Positions 18,845 to 26,982 of a stretch of 64,000 bases of DNA are shown here, in pieces; within the stretch, counting starts at the first letter, position 1, and each line of letters begins with the position of its first letter. The stretch is taken from the NCBI GenBank assembly GCA_002307725.1, contig DBUB01000010.1, positions 916,009 through 980,008 of the forward strand, read 5' to 3'. The notes under the pieces are model-generated. The model did no database searches, was not told the DNA's origin, and worked only from the letters and a program-made list of their open reading frames with translations. Source of the stretch: Alphaproteobacteria bacterium UBA1301 (lineage in GTDB: Bacteria > Pseudomonadota > Alphaproteobacteria > Micropepsales > Micropepsaceae). The position numbers and the translations under genes were made by a program.

Positions 18845-20083
18845 TCAGCCTCCCTGCCGCTTAAACCAGGTGAAGCCGGTATCGCGGCTGATCACTGCCA
18901 CGTCGATCGCCCCGCCCACGGTCGGATCGTCCGCCGTGATGCGCTTCTTGAAGATGTTGAGGGCGACCAGATCGTGCACCGTCTCGGCAAGGTCCTGGCG
19001 AGTGGAGATTTCCACAACCGCAAGGATGGGGTTGATGTAAGCCTGCTGCTGGAAGGCGTTGATCACCTCGTAGCAGTTCTGTACCGTCTGCGGCACAGCC
19101 TCGCTCTGGCACTCGCGCCGCACGCTTTCGCGCAAAGCCGGATCGATGTCGTGGAAACCGGCGACCACCTTGTCCACCAGTTCCCGACCGGCCGCATGAA
19201 TGACGCCGTAGACGCGCGATTCCAGGCCGTATTCCATACCGCGCAGAAACGCATAGGTCGCCTCGCTGTCGGCATAGAGGCCGATAGAGGCGTGCACATC
19301 GCCGTCGATCCTGGTCTCGTCGATGCGGGCACGCTTGACGATGCCACCGACCACCGCCGAGACGTGATAGGTCACCGTCACTGGATAGGGTTCGTCGGTA
19401 CCGTAGCCGCCGAAGACCAAGCCCGTGATGTCCTCGAGAAACAGATCCTTGACGACGCAGAAAATGCCGATCTCGTGCAGGCGCTCGCGGGTCGTGAGGT
19501 CGAGCGGAAACGCGCTGAAGAACGAACCGATCAAATTTTCGATCGTATCGCCGTAGTCGCGCGCAATGGTGGCGGCGAAGCCGGCCGGAAAGCATTCGAG
19601 GTCCTTGCGCGACCGCCCGTCGGACGTGGTCTGATAGCGCTTCCAAATGCGTTCGACCGCGACCCCAAGAATTTCTTCGTCAGGACCTTCGGCGCCGGTT
19701 TCGTGCAGGTAATACGCATACCGCATGATGAAGCGATACACCGAGGTCAGCAGGCGCTTGTATTCGTCCTTCTGCCGGGCGGGCGGAAAAAAGCTCTCAA
19801 GGATGTCCAGCAGGTTGAACAGACTCTCAGCGTAATCGCGCAGATGCGGCAGCGGACCGGTTTTGGCGTGGGTGCGGTAGTGCTCGGCCAGTACATCCCA
19901 GGGATGGCCCATCAGATCAGCGGCGCCGAAAAACATCACGCCGACCGGCAGGCCGTCGGCAAGATTGAAGAGCTTGCGCTGCTCGTTGCGGACGATGATC
20001 TTGCCGCCATCAATCACGGTCACGGCCGAATCGGCCGCCATCGTAATAGCGCGTTGATTCATCAACACGATTTCGGACGTCAT
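18845..20083 (-). CDS. Putative proteasome-like Ntn-hydrolase (HslV/beta-subunit fold), uncharacterised
   Basis: A 412-residue protein. The N-terminus MTSEIVLMNQRAITMAADSA lines up with proteasome beta/HslV proteins. If Met is removed, Thr1 would be the nucleophile, Asp17 lies in AADS exactly as in HslV, and Lys36 in RNEQRKLFNL sits near the place of catalytic Lys33. VGVMFFGAADLMG corresponds to the following beta strand and glycine turn. The remaining ~200 residues are unlike classic subunits and may be a family-specific domain. Uncharacterised bacterial proteins with similar N-termini exist. Peptidase activity is inferred, not shown. The small gene 18450-18842 is its operon partner. Confidence 0.6.
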   Translation of the reverse strand: MTSEIVLMNQRAITMAADSAVTVIDGGKIIVRNEQRKLFNLADGLPVGVMFFGAADLMGHPWDVLAEHYRTHAKTGPLPHLRDYAESLFNLLDILESFFPPARQKDEYKRLLTSVYRFIMRYAYYLHETGAEGPDEEILGVAVERIWKRYQTTSDGRSRKDLECFPAGFAATIARDYGDTIENLIGSFFSAFPLDLTTRERLHEIGIFCVVKDLFLEDITGLVFGGYGTDEPYPVTVTYHVSAVVGGIVKRARIDETRIDGDVHASIGLYADSEATYAFLRGMEYGLESRVYGVIHAAGRELVDKVVAGFHDIDPALRESVRRECQSEAVPQTVQNCYEVINAFQQQAYINPILAVVEISTRQDLAETVHDLVALNIFKKRITADDPTVGGAIDVAVISRDTGFTWFKRQGG

Positions 20084-20137
20084 CGTCCTAACCCCACACC
20101 CGGGCGGTTTACCGCCCGCTTGCCCGGGAGGAGGATG

Positions 20138-20932
20138 TCACATCAGGCGGTGAATTGGGAGGGCGGCGTGACGCGCCGCGGCGGCCGGCAGGTCGAACGC
20201 GAACAGATCCGGGAACGAGACGTGCAACAACACGATAAGCCCGAACAGGATCACGACGACGCCCGACACGCGGTTAATCACGACGACAACCCGGTCGTTG
20301 ATCATCGCGTGCGCCTTACCGACGGCTGTGGTCAGGGCAAACCACCACGTCGCCGAGCCCAGCATGACGCCTACGACCCAGAACGCCGCCTGGAAGAAGC
20401 GCAGACCTTCCGACAGGCCGCCAAGGCTCGCGGCGCCGCCGAAGAACCACGCCAAGGTGGCCGGGTTGGTGGTCGTCAGGGCAAAGGTCGTCGCCATGCC
20501 CTTGGCGCGCGATTGCTTGCCGCCGTTCTTACCGTTGGTTCCGTTGGTGCCGTTGGTACCGTAAACGCAGGTCTTGCCATTGTTGAGAGGCACACCATTA
20601 GGGCCGCATGGCAGCGGGCCGTAGGTTTCGGCCATGCGCGGCGGCGGCGACGCGAAGAACATGCGCACGCCGATCACCACCAGCATGACACCGCCGACAA
20701 TTTGCAGCGGCATGGAATAGCCGGCGATGAGCTGTGAGATGGCGGTGAGACTGAACCCGGCAATACAGGCAAACAGGCCATCGCCTAGCGCCGCGCCGAG
20801 GCCCGAGCTGAATCCGTAGAACCGGCCGAACTGAAGCGTCCGCCGGATACAGATCAAATTCACCGGCCCGATCGGAACCGCCGCTATGAGCCCAATTGCC
20901 CAACCCGTGAGGATGATCGTTACGTAATCCAT
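20138..20932 (-). CDS. LysE-family amino-acid exporter with a TNG-repeat loop
   Basis: A 264-residue membrane protein. It begins MDYVTIILTGWAIGLIAAVPIGPVNLICIRRTL, with the PxGPxN signature of the LysE/RhtB superfamily in the first helix. Six hydrophobic helices are visible. Between helices 3 and 4 the loop carries the low-complexity run TNGTNGTNGKNGG, encoded by 9-bp repeats. It probably exports basic or other amino acids. Start ATG 20932 overlaps the stop codon of a possible 14-codon leader ORF; longer in-frame starts read into GC-rich non-coding sequence. Confidence 0.82.
   Translation of the reverse strand: MDYVTIILTGWAIGLIAAVPIGPVNLICIRRTLQFGRFYGFSSGLGAALGDGLFACIAGFSLTAISQLIAGYSMPLQIVGGVMLVVIGVRMFFASPPPRMAETYGPLPCGPNGVPLNNGKTCVYGTNGTNGTNGKNGGKQSRAKGMATTFALTTTNPATLAWFFGGAASLGGLSEGLRFFQAAFWVVGVMLGSATWWFALTTAVGKAHAMINDRVVVVINRVSGVVVILFGLIVLLHVSFPDLFAFDLPAAAARHAALPIHRLM
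20523..20567. repeat. 9-bp tandem repeats inside the LysE-family gene
   Basis: On the plus strand, units GCCGTTCTT, ACCGTTGGT, TCCGTTGGT, GCCGTTGGT and ACCGTAAAC follow each other. They encode the Gly-Thr-Asn triplets of the cytoplasmic loop on the other strand. The copy number could change by slippage without breaking the frame. Confidence 0.75.
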
Positions 20933-20976
20933 CAGATCCTGACAGCTCGTCCGGTAGGCGCTTTCGTCTGGATCAT
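20932..20976 (-). CDS. Possible 14-residue leader peptide before the exporter
   Basis: A short frame reads MIQTKAPTGRAVRI then TGA. The SD-like AGGGGAAG is correctly placed before its ATG at 20976. Its stop TGA overlaps the exporter start as TGATG, giving tight translational coupling. It contains one Lys and two Arg codons. A role in sensing basic amino acids would be speculative, and it may also be chance. Confidence 0.3.
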   Translation of the reverse strand: MIQTKAPTGRAVRI

Positions 20977-21353
20977 AGCTTCCCCTGTGTCTGACGGGTG
21001 CGCCCCGCCTAGTGACAATATCCCCGGCGAGCGGCGAGATGGTAGTTTCCTCTCCGCGGGCCAAACCGGCCCCACCCCTGGCGGCGGCCTGCAGTTCCCT
21101 GCCCCCATACCTTGTTTTGCGGCCGTTTGCTCGGATTTGTACGCCCGCCTGCCCCGCAAAATGGGCTGTCCGGCGCCGCGTTCTCCATGCGACGCGACGA
21201 CGCGACCGTGACTTGTTCGCAATGAACTGCCGCGCGCACGGCCTGGCGCCGTCTGTCATTGGGCCGGAGGCAAAGCGGCAATCGGTGGCCGATTCTTCTT
21301 TATCCGTACACAGATTGTTACAAGTGGTGGCTCACGGCGATGCCCCCGAGAGC
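20977..21353. other. Intergenic region upstream of the exporter
   Basis: These 377 bases lie between the exporter leader and the end of dihydroorotase, which is read on the same strand. The sequence is GC-rich, with open frames on several strands but no recognisable product. No riboswitch class was recognised. It probably holds the exporter promoter. Confidence 0.45.
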
Positions 21354-22679
21354 TTAAAGCGTCTCCCAAAAACGTAGCGGCTTGCCCTCTCCCGCCGTTA
21401 CCAGCGCGCCGTCGCGCATCACCGAAAGACCGCGAATGATCGTCGCCACCGGCCAGCCGGTGGTCTCCATGCCATCGAAGGGCGTCCAGCCGCAGCGCGA
21501 GGCGATCCAGCTATTTTCGATGCGCTGCTTTCGCTTCAAATCGACGATGGTGAAATCGGCGTCGTAGCCGAGCGTGATACGGCCCTTGCTGGCGATGCCG
21601 AAAATGCGCGCCGCGCCGGTGCTGGTGAGATCGACGAAGCGCTCCAGCGTCAGCCGCCCGGCCGCGACGTGATCCAGCATCAGGGTGACGAGGGTCTGCA
21701 CGCCGGTCATGCCCGACGGTGACTCGGGATAGGTCTTGGCCTTTTCCTCGAGGGTATGCGGGGCATGATCGGAGCCGATGACATCGATCAGGCCGTCCGA
21801 CACTGCTTGCCACAGCGCCGCGCGGTGATGGGCTTCGCGGATCGGCGGGTTCATCTGCGCCAAGCTGCCGAGCCGCTCGTAGCACTCGGGTGCCGCCAGC
21901 GTCAGATGCTGTGGCGTGGTTTCCACTGTCGCGAAGTCGCGCGATGCGGCCAGCAGCGGCAGTTCGTCGGCGGTGGTGACATGCAGAACATGCAGCCGCC
22001 GCCCGGCTTGCCGCGCCAGGCGCAAGACGCGCTCGGTAGACCTGCGGGCGGTCTCGGCGTCGCGCCAGACCGGATGGGTGCGGACATCGCCGCGCACGGC
22101 CAGCGCCTTCCTCTCGCGCAAGCGTTCCTCGTTTTCCGAATGCACCGCCAGGCGCCGCGTGCCGCCCTTGAGGGCCGCCAGAATCGCCTCTTCCTGCTCC
22201 AGCAGCAGCGTGCCAGTGGATGAGCCCAGAAACGCCTTGACGCCACAAACGCCCGGCAAGCGCTCCAATGCCGCCAGGGCACCGACATTGGCGGGGGTGG
22301 CGCCGACATAAAAGGCATGGTCGCAATGCATCCGCCCGGCGGCACGGCTGAGCTTGTCTTCGATGGCAATGCGCGACGTGGTCGGCGGATTGGTATTGGG
22401 CATCTCGAACACCGCCGTCACCCCGCCCAGCACAGCGGCTTTGGACCCGGTTTCGAGGTCTTCCTTGTGGGCGTTGCCGGGCTCGCGGAAGTGGACCTGG
22501 GTGTCGATCACGCCCGGCAGAACATGGAGCCCCTTGGCGTCAAACACCTCTGCAGCGGCCGCAACCGGCAAGTTTCCGATGGCGGCGATCTTTCCGGCGC
22601 GAATGCCAAGATCGACTTGTGCAATGCCGTTCGGCGTCGCACACATTCCTCCGCGGAGCAAAAGATCGTAGCTTTCCAT
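21354..22679 (-). CDS. pyrC: Dihydroorotase
   Basis: A 441-residue amidohydrolase. VLPGVIDTQVHFREPG is the metal-binding HxH entry, and TAVFEMPNTNPPT is the substrate loop. KAFLGSSTG contains the Lys that is carboxylated. RLAVHSENE and LHVLHVTTADE supply further His ligands, and IDVIGSDHAPHTLEEK supplies the catalytic Asp. It catalyses ring closure of carbamoyl-aspartate in pyrimidine synthesis. Class I (AllB-like) length. The start at 22679 opens MESYDLLLRGG, the usual beginning; the frame stays open upstream, overlapping the divergent ygfZ, and is not used. Confidence 0.92.
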   Translation of the reverse strand: MESYDLLLRGGMCATPNGIAQVDLGIRAGKIAAIGNLPVAAAAEVFDAKGLHVLPGVIDTQVHFREPGNAHKEDLETGSKAAVLGGVTAVFEMPNTNPPTTSRIAIEDKLSRAAGRMHCDHAFYVGATPANVGALAALERLPGVCGVKAFLGSSTGTLLLEQEEAILAALKGGTRRLAVHSENEERLRERKALAVRGDVRTHPVWRDAETARRSTERVLRLARQAGRRLHVLHVTTADELPLLAASRDFATVETTPQHLTLAAPECYERLGSLAQMNPPIREAHHRAALWQAVSDGLIDVIGSDHAPHTLEEKAKTYPESPSGMTGVQTLVTLMLDHVAAGRLTLERFVDLTSTGAARIFGIASKGRITLGYDADFTIVDLKRKQRIENSWIASRCGWTPFDGMETTGWPVATIIRGLSVMRDGALVTAGEGKPLRFWETL

Positions 22680-22734
22680 CTCCCAAGCAGTAGGCTGGGC
22701 TGGGTTTCTTGGCAACAGCACACATGAGGCGATC

Positions 22735-23517
22735 TTGATTCGCACCCCTTGCATCCTCGCCGACCGCGCCGTCATCGCCCTATCGGGACCAGAGGCGCGC
22801 AGCTTCCTGCAGGGCGTCATCACCAACGACATCACCACCCTGACGCCGGAGCGCGCGCTGTATGCCGCCCTGCTCTCGCCGCAGGGTAAGATCTTGTTCG
22901 ATTTCCTGCTGTTCGCCGAGGGCGAGACGGTTCTGATCGACTGCCACAAGGACGTGCGCGCGGCCCTGATCAAGCGCCTCACCATGTACAAGCTGCGGGC
23001 GAAAATCGACATTGCGGCCCGCGACGACCGCAGCGTCATCGCCGGCCAAGGCCCTGACGACCCACGGCTTGCCACTTTGGGCCAGCGCAGCATCGTGGCC
23101 GCTGGACTCGAGACGGCCGACGGGACCGCCGCCTATCACGAATGGCGCTGGGGCCTCGGTGTGCCGGAAGGGCTCGATTTCGGCACCGAAAAGATCTTCG
23201 CCATGGACGGCGGGCTCGACGAACTCCATGCGATCTCGTTCACCAAGGGCTGTTATGTCGGCCAGGAACTGACGGCGCGCATGAAACACCGCGGCACCGA
23301 TCGCAAACGCCTGTTGCCGGTCAACGCACCCGGCGCCGCGCTTGCGACCGGTGCGCCGGTCACCGCGGAAGACGTCGAACTCGGAACCGTGATGTCATCC
23401 TATGGCGATGCCGGTTATGCTCTCATTCGCCTCGACCGGTTGGCGGAAGCAACGGCCCCGGTCAGCGTCGGCGGTGCCGCCGTTTTCATCATCAAACCCG
23501 AATGGCTTTTCACTTGA
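22735..23517 (+). CDS. ygfZ: YgfZ/GcvT folate-binding protein for Fe-S cluster maintenance
   Basis: A 260-residue protein. ALSGPEARSFLQGVITNDI, LLSPQGKILFDFLLF and the signature KGCYVGQELTARMKHRG (YgfZ motif KGCYxGQE with reactive Cys) are visible. It acts with folate in assembly or repair of certain Fe-S enzymes. The start is a TTG at 22735 preceded by GAGGCGATC; no better ATG exists before the first conserved strand. It is divergent from pyrC. Confidence 0.9.
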   Translation: MIRTPCILADRAVIALSGPEARSFLQGVITNDITTLTPERALYAALLSPQGKILFDFLLFAEGETVLIDCHKDVRAALIKRLTMYKLRAKIDIAARDDRSVIAGQGPDDPRLATLGQRSIVAAGLETADGTAAYHEWRWGLGVPEGLDFGTEKIFAMDGGLDELHAISFTKGCYVGQELTARMKHRGTDRKRLLPVNAPGAALATGAPVTAEDVELGTVMSSYGDAGYALIRLDRLAEATAPVSVGGAAVFIIKPEWLFT

Positions 23518-23569
23518 CGCATCACCCGGGCGCAACACAGTGCGCCTGTCATGTTCTGGAGGAACACCC

Positions 23570-24181
23570 ATGTTGCATCATGTTTCCGTAGGCGTACGCG
23601 ACGTTGAACGCGCCGCTGAGTTTTACGACGCCGTCCTTGGCGCGCTCGGCTACAAGCGGGTCATGGAGTTCCTGCCCCATGCCGTCGCGTATGGCGATAT
23701 CGCGCCCGAATTCTGGGTCCAGCTGCCGCACAACCAACAGGTCGCGACCGCGGGCAACGGAGTCCACATCAGCTTCATCGCTCGCACCAAGGACGCCGTG
23801 GACGCCTTCCACGCCAAGGCGGTGGAACTCGGCGCCCAGGATGCCGGCGCCCCCGGCCCGCGCCCCGACTACAGCCCGGACTATTACGGCGCCTTCGTTT
23901 TCGACATCGACGGCAACAAGCTCGAAGCCACGCTGCTGCCGCAGTCGGAACCAGCAACGAAAAAGGTAAAAAGGGCGGTGAAGAAAGCCAAGAAAGCGAC
24001 GCCTGCCAAAAAGTCCGCCGTAGCGAAGAAAGCCGCGCCGGTGAAAAAAGCGGCCAAGAAGGCGGCCCAACCGGTTGCCAAAAAGCCAATTGCCAAAAAG
24101 GCCGTCAAGAAAGCCAAGCCCGCGCCGGCCAAGAAAAAGGCCGCGAAGAAGAAGGTCGCCAAGAAAGGCAAGAAGAAGTGA
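23570..24181 (+). CDS. VOC (glyoxalase-fold) protein with a histone-H1-like C-terminal tail
   Basis: A 203-residue protein in two parts. Residues 1-126 form a vicinal-oxygen-chelate domain (MLHHVSVGVRDVERAAEFYD, GNGVHISFIARTKDAVDAFH, YYGAFVFDIDGNKLEATL). From about residue 128 the chain is almost only Lys, Ala, Pro and Val (repeated KKAxKKA and PAKK units), ending KKVAKKGKKK, like histone H1 or AlgP tails. The start has GGAGG in the right place. The stop overlaps tag by 4 bases. The tail may bind nucleic acid or polyphosphate, which is an inference. The VOC substrate is unknown. Confidence 0.85.
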   Translation: MLHHVSVGVRDVERAAEFYDAVLGALGYKRVMEFLPHAVAYGDIAPEFWVQLPHNQQVATAGNGVHISFIARTKDAVDAFHAKAVELGAQDAGAPGPRPDYSPDYYGAFVFDIDGNKLEATLLPQSEPATKKVKRAVKKAKKATPAKKSAVAKKAAPVKKAAKKAAQPVAKKPIAKKAVKKAKPAPAKKKAAKKKVAKKGKKK

Positions 24182-24774
24182 GCGACGGTCTCAACCGTTG
24201 CCCATGGCCGGGCGTCGATCCGCTTTACGTCTCCTACCACGACAAGGAATGGGGCGTGCCGGAGTTCGACGCCCGGGCGTTGTACGAAAAACTGGTGCTC
24301 GACGGCTTCCAGGCGGGGCTATCGTGGATCACGATCTTGCGCAAACGCGAGAACTTCCGCCAAGCCTTCGGTGGCTTCCAGCCCGCGAAAATCGCCCGTT
24401 ACGGCAAGCGCGATGTGGCGCGTCTGATGGCCAACGCAGGCATCGTCCGCAGCCCGGCCAAGATCGCCGCCGCCATCAAAGGCGCCCAGCTCTGGCTTGA
24501 GATCGAAGAAAAGGAACTCGGCGGGTTTGCGCATCTCATCTGGAAGCATGTTGACGGGCGGCCCAAGGTCAATCATTGGCGCACCATCAAGCAGGTGCCA
24601 GCCGAAACACCGATGAGCCAAGGTCTCGCGAAGGACCTGAAGCAGCGCGGCTTCAATTTCTGCGGGCCGGTGATCATCTATGCCTTCGCGCAAGCGACCG
24701 GCATGGTCAACGATCACGTCGTGACCTGTTGCCGCCATGGCGAATGCGAAATGCTCGCCGAAACTGTTCGCTAA
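24178..24774 (+). CDS. tag: DNA-3-methyladenine glycosylase I
   Basis: A 198-residue base-excision repair enzyme removing 3-methyladenine. It shows RCPWPGVDPLYVSYHDKEWG (zinc Cys and His), LVLDGFQAGLSWITILRKRENFR and GFNFCGPVIIYAFAQATGMV, then NDHVVTCCRHGEC carrying the second zinc His and Cys as in E. coli Tag. The start is GTG 24178, overlapping the previous stop by 4 bases (GTGA), so it is coupled to the VOC gene. Confidence 0.95.
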   Translation: MSDGLNRCPWPGVDPLYVSYHDKEWGVPEFDARALYEKLVLDGFQAGLSWITILRKRENFRQAFGGFQPAKIARYGKRDVARLMANAGIVRSPAKIAAAIKGAQLWLEIEEKELGGFAHLIWKHVDGRPKVNHWRTIKQVPAETPMSQGLAKDLKQRGFNFCGPVIIYAFAQATGMVNDHVVTCCRHGECEMLAETVR

Positions 24775-24784
24775 AGAGGGACTG

Positions 24785-25675
24785 ATGCTGAAATTCGCCG
24801 CCGTTGCCGCTGCCGCCGTTTTGCTGATCGCCAGTGCCGAAGCCAAGACTCCCGCCGAGATGTGGAAGGATGGGCTGAAAGAGGCCAATGCCGATTGGGC
24901 GACCCAAAAGCACGCGCTCCTCAAGATCAACGACGCCGCCTACATCCATGAGGGCGAATTCACCTCGCTGATCGGCGACCCCAAGAAGCCAGCGACCTGG
25001 CATTGGGTCAAAGGCAAGGTGCCGAATGCGGCGCTGATCGCGAGCTTTGCGAAAGGCAAGCCGGTGCTGACCAAAACCGGCAAACCGGTACCGCCGCAGG
25101 CGCTGACCTCCGGCATCGACATCGCCCCGGGTATCGATGTCACCGGCGGGGCGACGCAAATCGCTCCGGGCGAAACCGGCCTGCGCCTGTGGGTGTTCGA
25201 TCAAGGCCACAAAGCCGCCAAGGCGTTCAAGGGCGTCGACTACTTCCCCTATGATCCGGCCTATCGCGTTACCGCCAGCTTCAAGCCCGATCCGAAATTC
25301 GCGCCGCACGTCTTCCGCACCTCGCGCGGGCTCGACAAGCAATTCTTCCACACCGGCGATGCGACCTTCACGTTGCAAGGCAAGCCCATCACCCTGCCGC
25401 TCTACGCCGACTCGAACAAACCGGCCGAAGTGAAGAGCATGACCTCGTTCTTCATCGATGAGTTGACTGGCAAAGGTGCTTATCGCGCCGGGCGCTATGT
25501 CGATGTGGAAGAACCCGTCGGCAAGTTCCCGCCCTCGAAGGTCGTGATCGACTTCAACTTCGCCTACAATCCCAATTGCGCCCGTTCGAGCTATTTCAAC
25601 TGCCCGGTCGCGATCGATTTCATCCAGCTGGCGATGAAAGCCGGGGAAAAAGACCCGCACGCCGGGGCGCACTAA
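24785..25675 (+). CDS. DUF1684 family secreted protein
   Basis: A 296-residue protein with signal peptide MLKFAAVAAAAVLLIASAEA. The hallmark DUF1684 stretches are VDYFPYDPAYRVTASF and, near the C-terminus, VIDFNFAYNPNCARSSYFNCP. The domain is of unknown function and common in bacteria. ATG 24785 has GAGGGACTG upstream and gives the signal peptide immediately. It sits 10 bases after tag, probably in the same operon. Confidence 0.85.
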   Translation: MLKFAAVAAAAVLLIASAEAKTPAEMWKDGLKEANADWATQKHALLKINDAAYIHEGEFTSLIGDPKKPATWHWVKGKVPNAALIASFAKGKPVLTKTGKPVPPQALTSGIDIAPGIDVTGGATQIAPGETGLRLWVFDQGHKAAKAFKGVDYFPYDPAYRVTASFKPDPKFAPHVFRTSRGLDKQFFHTGDATFTLQGKPITLPLYADSNKPAEVKSMTSFFIDELTGKGAYRAGRYVDVEEPVGKFPPSKVVIDFNFAYNPNCARSSYFNCPVAIDFIQLAMKAGEKDPHAGAH

Positions 25676-25690
25676 GCCACTACCGAGGGT

Positions 25691-26161
25691 TCAGCCGCGG
25701 CCGCGATAGGGCTCGACTTCGAGATCAGGCAGCCAGACGTTGGTGGGCAAGCGCCCCGTCTGCCAGAACACGTCAATTGGAATGCCGCCGCGCGGATACC
25801 AAAAACCGGCGATGCGCAGGTATTTCGGCTTCAACACCGCCACCAGCCTTTTGCCGATCATCACCGTCGTGTCTTCATGAAACGCCGGATGGTTGCGGAA
25901 GCTGTTCAGGTAGAGCTTGAACGACTTCGATTCCACCAGCGCCGCTTTCGGGCAATAGTCGACGACGAAATGGGCGAAGTCGGGCTGGCCGGTTATCGGA
26001 CACAAGCAGGTGAATTCCGGCGCCGTGAGGCGCACAAAATAGTCCGTATCCGGATGAGGATTGGGCACGGCCTCCAGCTTGGCCTCGGCTGGCGACGCCG
26101 GAATGGCCACGCGATGGCCGAGTTGGGTGAGTGCAATCTTCTTGGTTTTGATCGGGCGCAT
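25691..26161 (-). CDS. queF: NADPH-dependent 7-cyano-7-deazaguanine reductase QueF (short type)
   Basis: A 156-residue unimodular QueF of the T-fold family. APEFTCLCPITGQPDFAHFVVDY contains the nucleophilic Cys and the Asp, and VESKSFKLYLNSFRNHPAFHE is the QueF signature with the substrate Glu. It reduces preQ0 to preQ1 for queuosine in tRNA. The ATG at 26161 (MRPIKTKKIALTQLGHR) is preferred since the upstream frame runs into a palindromic repeat. Confidence 0.94.
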   Translation of the reverse strand: MRPIKTKKIALTQLGHRVAIPASPAEAKLEAVPNPHPDTDYFVRLTAPEFTCLCPITGQPDFAHFVVDYCPKAALVESKSFKLYLNSFRNHPAFHEDTTVMIGKRLVAVLKPKYLRIAGFWYPRGGIPIDVFWQTGRLPTNVWLPDLEVEPYRGRG

Positions 26162-26215
26162 GTTGGGGTTCTTGTGAATCGGCGCGTGAGTTATAGCACT
26201 GCCCAATCCCCAACC

Positions 26216-26300
26216 GTCATGGCCACCCTTGAGGCGGCCATCCATTTCCCCATCTGGCACATCGTCGCCATGGATGACCTGGTCGAGCCCGGCCATAACG
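26216..26300. repeat. Palindromic intergenic repeat (GTCATGGCC family), copy 2
   Basis: It starts GTCATGGCCACCCTTGAGGC and ends GGTCGAGCCCGGCCATAACG, closely matching the ends of the element at 4528-4632. It is shorter and more degenerate. It lies between the divergently spaced queF start and the peroxiredoxin 3' end. Confidence 0.6.
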
Positions 26301-26312
26301 ATTCAGCGAAAA

Positions 26313-26840
26313 TCAGTGTTTGCCCTTCCACTTCGTCACCGCCTCCAGGGTCAGCGCGACGTGCTTGTCGGGGTCCATGGCGGTATAGGCAAACGCGATT
26401 TTGTGGTCCGGCGTGATCACATAGGAGGTGCGGTTAGCATAAGGCACCAGCGGGATCTTGGTGTCGTAGGCTTCGATCACCTTGCCGTCCGGATCGGCCG
26501 CCACCGCGAATTTCGAGCGGCATTCGCTGACCGAGAAGTCCTTCAGCTTGGCAATACCGTCGTGGCTGATCCCGATCACGGTGGCGCCCATGGCGGCAAA
26601 TTTGTCGGTCGCCTCGGCGAAATCGTGGGCCTCAATGGTGCAGCCTTTGGTAAACGCCGCCGGATAGAAGTAGAGCACAACCGGCCCTTTCTTGAGGGCA
26701 TCGGCCAAGGCGAAGGTGAATTCTTTGCCACCTATGGCGGCCTGGGTCGTAAAATCGGGAGCTGGAGCGCCAACGGCCAAGGCGGCGTGTGCCGGACCGA
26801 GCATCGAGATCAACGCCATACTGGCGAAAACGAGCTTCAT
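26313..26840 (-). CDS. Exported peroxiredoxin (Bcp/AhpC-TSA family)
   Basis: A 175-residue protein with signal peptide MKLVFASMALISMLGPAHA. The thioredoxin fold shows VLYFYPAAFTKGCTIEAHDF with the peroxidatic Cys, and VIGISHDGIAKLKDFSVSEC with a later Cys that may resolve. PYANRTSYVITPDHKIAFAY is the usual Arg-bearing strand. It reduces peroxides in the periplasm. Start 26840 follows GGAAGTACTCC. Confidence 0.88.
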   Translation of the reverse strand: MKLVFASMALISMLGPAHAALAVGAPAPDFTTQAAIGGKEFTFALADALKKGPVVLYFYPAAFTKGCTIEAHDFAEATDKFAAMGATVIGISHDGIAKLKDFSVSECRSKFAVAADPDGKVIEAYDTKIPLVPYANRTSYVITPDHKIAFAYTAMDPDKHVALTLEAVTKWKGKH

Positions 26841-26982
26841 GGAGTACTTCCTTTCACGCGTTCTAAAGCCGAACCTGTTGCGAGTATCGGGGGACCGGCG
26901 CTTCACGGCAACTGCCATTCGGACTTGAATATCAAAGCAAAAACCATGAGATACGTATGGGAAACCGAGGGGCGACGGCCGG

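Noticed and set aside
18974..20737. A 587-codon open frame on the plus strand
   Set aside because: It spans the antisense of two genes (Ntn-hydrolase candidate and LysE exporter) and has the composition of a shadow frame.
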